This document shows, piece by piece, positions 59,845 to 64,000 of a DNA stretch of 64,000 nt. The notes beneath the pieces were generated by a model. That model was given only the letters and a program-made list of their open reading frames with translations. It did no database searches and was not told the DNA's origin. How positions within the stretch are numbered: the stretch's first letter is position 1; every line of letters begins with the position of its first letter. The translations under genes were made by a program, and so were the position numbers. Source of the DNA: Pseudomonas thivervalensis (GTDB lineage: Bacteria; Pseudomonadota; Gammaproteobacteria; Pseudomonadales; Pseudomonadaceae); assembly GCF_001269655.1 (NCBI RefSeq), contig NZ_LHVE01000020.1:248001-312000 (forward strand). Reading direction: 5' to 3'.

Positions 59845-60410
59845 GTCGCGCTGGCCTCCTCTTCCCGCGCCACACGCACGCTCACCGGCTGGCCCAGGCT
59901 CTGGGCCAGCGCGTCTTCGAGGCGATCGGTTCGACTCGACAACCGCGCCTGAACGTCTGCACTTTCGCCACTCAGGCCAATGTCCCACCCGGACATCCCG
60001 CCCAGCCGCCGGGCGGACACCTTGATGCGGCCCAGGTGGGGAAGGTGCAGCAGCAGGTCCAATTGCCGGTCGAGCGTGGCGCGCAAGCGTGGCGTGAGCT
60101 GGTCGACAAACGCCTCCACTTCGCTGTTGGAAAGGTTCGCCTGGCCCGCCAGCGAACCGGTGCCGGCGGTGTCATCCTGCGTGCCGCCCTGTGGCGCATC
60201 GACCCATTGGCGAAACCAGTATCCGTCACTGCGTCCCGCCGTCACGTCGGGGTCGCGCCCGGTGGTAGACACGGCGTCGCGCACCGCCGGACGGAGCGTC
60301 CGGCTCACCTGGGCAGGCGGTTGCTCGTACGCCCGAGGCGAATGCCGAACCGGGGCGGCCGAGGGATTGCTGTGCGGTGTCGGCCCACCGCGCACACTGC
60401 GTTCATTCAT
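59841..60410 (-). CDS. hrpP: Type III secretion needle/pilus length and substrate-switch protein HrpP (SctP)
   Basis: The 189-residue protein has the same length as P. syringae HrpP. The N-terminal 90 residues are polar and disordered (Ser/Pro/Arg/Gly). The C-terminal region (QLDLLLHLPHLGRIKVSARR, DVQARLSSRTDRLEDALAQS) is the T3S4 substrate-switch domain, which resembles FliK. It acts with HrcU. It overlaps hrcQ by 4 and hrpO by 8 bases. Confidence 0.88.
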   Translation of the reverse strand: MNERSVRGGPTPHSNPSAAPVRHSPRAYEQPPAQVSRTLRPAVRDAVSTTGRDPDVTAGRSDGYWFRQWVDAPQGGTQDDTAGTGSLAGQANLSNSEVEAFVDQLTPRLRATLDRQLDLLLHLPHLGRIKVSARRLGGMSGWDIGLSGESADVQARLSSRTDRLEDALAQSLGQPVSVRVAREEEASAT

Positions 60411-60822
60411 CACTGGGGGTCTCCGCCAGGTGCTCCATCATTGCGCTGAGCTTTTCCAGGTCATGCCGGCGCCCTTGCAGCCGTTGCTGGGCGGCGGCCG
60501 TGTCCTGGGCCTGTTGCGCCTGTTCCGCGTCCAGTGCCTGCAATGCCCGCGCTTGCTCGGCCAGTTCGCCGATCAAACGACGTTCCTGGGTACTCCAGGC
60601 ATTCAGTTCGCACACGCTCAGCGCCCGACCACGGTGCTCGCCGTACAACGCCTCGCGCTGCACCGCCTGTTGTTCACTGCTCGCCTGCATGCGTGCCCGC
60701 GCGGCGGCGACCGCGGCTTCACGTTCACGCAAAAGTTCACGCTGCTGGCGCAACACCCGCTCGGCTTGCGCTTCACGGTGGCGGCGTATCGGCGCCAGGG
60801 CGTCCAGATCAAGCCGGGACAT
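60403..60822 (-). CDS. hrpO: Type III secretion stalk protein HrpO (SctO)
   Basis: SctO is the FliJ-like coiled-coil stalk between the HrcN ATPase and HrcV. The 139-residue protein is an almost continuous helical hairpin rich in Arg, Gln, Glu and Ala (REREAAVAAARARMQASSEQ; ALQALDAEQAQQAQDTAAAQ). It overlaps hrcN by 14 bases and hrpP by 8. Confidence 0.9.
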   Translation of the reverse strand: MSRLDLDALAPIRRHREAQAERVLRQQRELLREREAAVAAARARMQASSEQQAVQREALYGEHRGRALSVCELNAWSTQERRLIGELAEQARALQALDAEQAQQAQDTAAAQQRLQGRRHDLEKLSAMMEHLAETPSDE

Positions 60823-62167
60823 AAGCGGTCAACTGCTGCAGGTGGGCGAACGTCGACGCAAACGGCTCCGGCTCGCGCAGGTCCTGGCGCAGGAAGGCGT
60901 CCAGGGCGCCACGTGACTCCACCGCCAGGTCGGTCAAAGGGTCGGCGCCGGCCTGGTATTCGCCCAAGCGCAACATCAGTTCGATTTGCTCATAGGCCGA
61001 CAGCAATCGCCGCAGGTTGATACCCGCCCGTAGGTGCTCCGCCTCGGCCACGTTGGCCAAGGTGCGCGACAGGCTGGCCAGCACATCGATTGCCGGGTAG
61101 TGGCCGCGCTCGGCGAGTTTGCGCGACAGCACGATGTGGCCGTCGAGCAGCGAACGCACTTCGTCCGCCACGGGATCGTTCATGGAGTCCTGCTCAATGA
61201 GCACCGTGTACAACGCGGTGATGGCGCCCTCGTTGGTCAGTCCGGCCCGTTCGACCAGGCGCGGCAGCAGGCTGTAGACCGATGGCGGCAGGCCGCCGCG
61301 CCCCAACGGTTCGCCTGCGGCCAGGCCGATTTCACGTTGAGCCCGTGCGAAGCGGGTCAGCGAATCGATGAGCAGCAAGACGCGCTGGCCCCGGGCACGA
61401 AACCCCTCGGCCAATGCCGTCGCAGTGAACGCCGCACGGGCGCGTTCCATGCTGGAGCGGTCGGAGGTGGCGCACACCAGCACCGCACGGGCACGCAGTT
61501 CATCATCCAGTTCATGGTCGAGAAACTCGCGCAGTTCACGCCCGCGCTCGCCGATCAGACCGAACACGATGACATCGCAGTCAACGTTCCGGGCAATCTC
61601 CGCCAACAGTGTGGTCTTGCCGCAGCCAGCGCCGGCGAACAGCCCCACGCGCTGGCCTTCGCCGAGGGTCAGCGGACCGTCGATGGCCCGTACGCCGGTC
61701 ATCAAGGGCCGTTGGATGCGCGGTCGTGCGGTGGGCGCAGGCGCCTCGCCAATCACCTGCGATGCATGCGGCACGTGCGAACCGGCGAACGCGCCCGCGC
61801 CGCCGTCCACCAGGGGTCGGCCGAATCCATCCAGCACCTGGCCCAGCAACTCAGGCCCCACGCACACCCGATGCGGCATGCCCAGTGGTTCCACCGCCGC
61901 ACCGACCCGGACGCCCTCCAGGCCGCCCAAGGCGCTGAGCAACGCATCGTGTTGGTCGAAGCCGACAATTTCGGCGAGCAGCGACTCGCGAGCGTCGCGC
62001 TCGACCCGGCAGAGGTCGCCGATCTGCGCCCCCGGCAGCCGGCACTGCAACAGGATGCCGCTGACCCGCTGCACCCGGCCACGCACCCTGACCGGCGCGA
62101 AGCGACGCAAGTGCGCCAGTTGCCCGGCCTCCCAAGCCTCCAGTCGCGCGATGGCCGCCTGCGTCAT
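60809..62167 (-). CDS. hrcN: Type III secretion ATPase HrcN (SctN)
   Basis: HrcN is the hexameric ATPase that unfolds substrates and releases chaperones. The 452-residue protein has Walker A GAGCGKTT at 179-186, ADGP-type RAIDGPLTLGEGQRVGLFAG, Walker B RVLLLIDSLTRFA and the SVYSLLPRLVERAG block. ATG 62167 overlaps the hrpQ stop (TGATG); a GTG two codons upstream is an alternative. Confidence 0.97.
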   Translation of the reverse strand: MTQAAIARLEAWEAGQLAHLRRFAPVRVRGRVQRVSGILLQCRLPGAQIGDLCRVERDARESLLAEIVGFDQHDALLSALGGLEGVRVGAAVEPLGMPHRVCVGPELLGQVLDGFGRPLVDGGAGAFAGSHVPHASQVIGEAPAPTARPRIQRPLMTGVRAIDGPLTLGEGQRVGLFAGAGCGKTTLLAEIARNVDCDVIVFGLIGERGRELREFLDHELDDELRARAVLVCATSDRSSMERARAAFTATALAEGFRARGQRVLLLIDSLTRFARAQREIGLAAGEPLGRGGLPPSVYSLLPRLVERAGLTNEGAITALYTVLIEQDSMNDPVADEVRSLLDGHIVLSRKLAERGHYPAIDVLASLSRTLANVAEAEHLRAGINLRRLLSAYEQIELMLRLGEYQAGADPLTDLAVESRGALDAFLRQDLREPEPFASTFAHLQQLTAYVPA

Positions 62168-63057
62168 CACCACGTGACCTCGTAGCGTTGGTCGCCCTCG
62201 AAGGTGACTTTGCCACTGTCGATGGCGGTCAAGCGCAAGCCATCGATCTGGTCGCCCAGGAACAACCGACGTCCATCGGCCGTGACCACGTGACCATGTT
62301 TGCCGCCGACGATCTGGGCGATCTGGAACGGCAACTGCGTCAGCCGCTCCTTCACGTCGGCAGTGATCCCCACTGGCGTCTCGTAGCGGTTGTGGAAACG
62401 TTCGATCAGCCGCTCGACCACCGCCAGGCGTTGGCGCGGCAGCTCGCCCACCAGGACCAGGCGGTCGCCCTGGTTCTCGACCCGCACAGCGGCGCCCAGA
62501 TCACGCTCCTGCAGCATGCGATCCAGCTCCAGGCGGACCGCCTCGACGTTGTCCAATGCCACCTTGCTCTGCTTGAGCGCCTGGGCCGGGCTGCGTGTCA
62601 CGGCCTGCGTCGGCTGGCTGGTAAAGGCCCAGGCGCTGGAGGCCACGGTAATCACCGCCGCAGCGATTGCCAGGCGCTTGGGCCACGACGGCCGCACGGC
62701 GGGCTTCGGGGTTTCCTGGTCCGCCACATGCGCAGCGTCATCCAGTGCGGCCTCTTCGGGCCAGGGCTGATCGGCCGGGGCCAGGCACAGCCAGACGCCT
62801 GCCACGGCAAATGGGGCATTGCTCTGCAAGGGCTCAGCCGCTGCCCAGGGTTGGCCCTGCGCATCGCATACCGCGCCCTCCAGCAGATCCAGCAGCCATT
62901 GGCCCTGCACCTGCCGCAGGCCCACGTGACGCCCACAGATGCCCGGATCATAAAGCGCCAGGTCGGCATCTTCCGTCGCCCCGACCACCCATCGCTCGCC
63001 AACCAACGGCAACGCCGCACCTCGGTGCAGACCACTCAAGACACGCAGTTCGAACAT
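62167..63057 (-). CDS. hrpQ: Type III secretion inner-membrane ring protein HrpQ (SctD)
   Basis: ATG 63057 gives 296 residues: an N-terminal FHA-like domain (FELRVLSGLHRGAALPL, DLALYDPGICGRHVGLRQVQ), a single membrane helix near residue 145 (RLAIAAAVITVASSAWAFTS), and a periplasmic ring-building domain. SctD forms the outer of the two inner-membrane rings around HrcJ. A GAGGAA site precedes the ATG. A 153-bp non-coding gap separates it from hrcV. Confidence 0.93.
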   Translation of the reverse strand: MFELRVLSGLHRGAALPLVGERWVVGATEDADLALYDPGICGRHVGLRQVQGQWLLDLLEGAVCDAQGQPWAAAEPLQSNAPFAVAGVWLCLAPADQPWPEEAALDDAAHVADQETPKPAVRPSWPKRLAIAAAVITVASSAWAFTSQPTQAVTRSPAQALKQSKVALDNVEAVRLELDRMLQERDLGAAVRVENQGDRLVLVGELPRQRLAVVERLIERFHNRYETPVGITADVKERLTQLPFQIAQIVGGKHGHVVTADGRRLFLGDQIDGLRLTAIDSGKVTFEGDQRYEVTW

Positions 63058-63210
63058 GGTCAATTCCTCAAGGGGCGACAGACGCTCGCCCACGCTCCGG
63101 TTGTACGACGGGGCACTGGCGGCACCCGTCCTCTGTCACAGCCAGGCCATCGAACGCACCTGGATTACATCGTTACGTGGAGGCTGCGCCGACGCGCCAA
63201 GACCCACCCG

Positions 63211-64000
63211 TCACGCGGCATCCTCCACCTGTAGTTTTTCCTGCTCGAGGTCAAAGCGCCCCAGCACGGTGACCTGGGCGTTGCTGTGCAACTCGCTGAA
63301 GGCGAGCACAGGCACGTGATTGAATTCGTCGCGCAACAAGTCACGCAGCGGCGCCCGCAGGTCCTGCGCCACCAACAGCACGGCCACGCGCTTGGCGCGC
63401 AATGGGAAGCCCTCGCGCAACTGCATCACCAAGGCACGGGTATGCAGGCTTTCCAGGGCAAAAAAGGTTTCCGTCTGGGTCTGGCGCAGCGCGTCGCGCA
63501 ACAGGCCTTCGGTTTCCGGCGTCAACAGCCACACGTGCAGACCGTCTTCATCGCGGTATTGGTGATAGATCTGCGACTTCAGGGCGATGCGCGCGTAATC
63601 GGTCAGCGCGCCGATGTCACGTTCGTGTTGCCCATGCTCGATCAAGGACTCGGCGATCAGGCGCACCGCGCGCAGCGGGACACCTTCGCCGGCCAGGCGC
63701 TGGAGCACGGCGGCGAAACGGGCCAAGGGCATGGTCCGCTGCAGCTCCTGCACCAGCTCCGGCTGGCCCGCTTCGAGCCAGCTGAGAATCGACTTGCTCT
63801 CCTGGAGCCCCAAGAATTGCGGGCCCGTGGCGAACATGGCGCGGCTCATCCGCTCCACCAGCAACTCGGCGGCAGACACCGCCTCCACGCGTTCGTCCGC
63901 CAACAACGGATCGTCGGGCGTCAGCCACAGCCACTGATGCTCGTCACGCACCTCGCTGCCCACCTGCCCGTCGCGCGGCTCGAACGGCAGCGGCCCGCGT
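63211..64000 (-). CDS. hrcV: Type III secretion export gate protein HrcV (SctV), C-terminal part (5' end outside window)
   Basis: The frame is open to the window edge and gives the last 262 residues of the FlhA/SctV protein, all from the cytoplasmic domain. Recognisable blocks are LGLQESKSILSWLEAGQPEL, VPLRAVRLIAESLIEHGQHE, RALVMQLREGFPLRAKRVAV and LSFSELH-like VLAFSELHSNAQV. This domain forms the nonameric docking ring for chaperone-substrate complexes. The membrane half lies beyond base 64000, as should hrpJ and hrpL if the layout stays canonical. Confidence 0.95.
   Translation of the reverse strand, partial: RGPLPFEPRDGQVGSEVRDEHQWLWLTPDDPLLADERVEAVSAAELLVERMSRAMFATGPQFLGLQESKSILSWLEAGQPELVQELQRTMPLARFAAVLQRLAGEGVPLRAVRLIAESLIEHGQHERDIGALTDYARIALKSQIYHQYRDEDGLHVWLLTPETEGLLRDALRQTQTETFFALESLHTRALVMQLREGFPLRAKRVAVLLVAQDLRAPLRDLLRDEFNHVPVLAFSELHSNAQVTVLGRFDLEQEKLQVEDAA

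Noticed and set aside
61034..62185. Open frame of about 383 codons on the plus strand opposite hrcN
   Set aside because: Antisense shadow; hrcN has complete ATPase motifs.

Overview
The window reads as chromosome of a Pseudomonas of the P. fluorescens group. Support comes from gene order (pilT-yggS-proC-yggT-metX-metW-rdgB-hemW; ftsY-ftsE-ftsX-rpoH; coaD-ferredoxin-mutM), high GC, and many short palindromic repeats of the REP/REPIN kind typical of fluorescent pseudomonads. No tRNA, rRNA, CRISPR array, insertion sequence, integrase or phage gene was seen.

Bases 1-45708 are mostly housekeeping. In order they hold the end of an NlpC/P60 peptidase, pilT, the proC/metX/metW/rdgB/hemW run, trmB, thiG/thiS, mtgA, rpoH, the ftsY-ftsE-ftsX operon, an active/inactive M16 peptidase pair with rsmD, a YheT-type hydrolase and a thiosulfate/mercaptopyruvate sulfurtransferase. 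Next comes a small accessory locus: a TetR regulator divergent from an aldehyde dehydrogenase, a Tat-exported lipoprotein and a GMC oxidoreductase. It is followed by coaD, a ferredoxin, mutM, an HDOD protein, a PfpI protein, rlmI, a Bcr/CflA exporter, ilvD, phosphorylcholine phosphatase, a cystine-type symporter, folA, a DUF2868/DUF3482 membrane-GTPase pair and several small conserved genes. Intergenic gaps are repeatedly occupied by four families of palindromic repeats, which are modular: outer and inner arms appear in different combinations.

Bases 46098-64000 are a type III secretion system of the Hrp1 (P. syringae-like, rsp/rsc in P. fluorescens) type, with a layout close to the classical one. 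The left arm (+) has a HrpS-like enhancer-binding protein; then pilin, harpin-like protein, hrpB, hrcJ, hrpD, hrpE; then hrpF, hrpG, hrcC, hrpT, hrpV. The right arm (-) has hrcV (cut by the window edge), hrpQ, hrcN, hrpO, hrpP, hrcQ, hrcR, hrcS, hrcT, hrcU. Where the arms converge there is an extra module: a CesT-type chaperone and a 172-residue protein with a disordered N-terminus.

Three exact hrp boxes (GGAACC-N16-CCACNNA, the HrpL promoter) were found: before the pilin, before hrpF and before the 172-residue gene. The expected circuit is HrpS activating hrpL, which should lie beyond base 64000, and HrpL driving these promoters, with HrpV and HrpG modulating HrpS. Features most worth following up are the HrpL-controlled 172-residue orphan, a cysteine-containing harpin-like protein without a glycine-rich region, a fused hrcQ with a strong internal ribosome binding site predicted to make an HrcQB-like fragment, a strong hairpin just after the pilin gene, the absence of a HrpR partner, and REP elements inside the secretion cluster. 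Start sites and small-gene assignments are read by eye; no database search was run.
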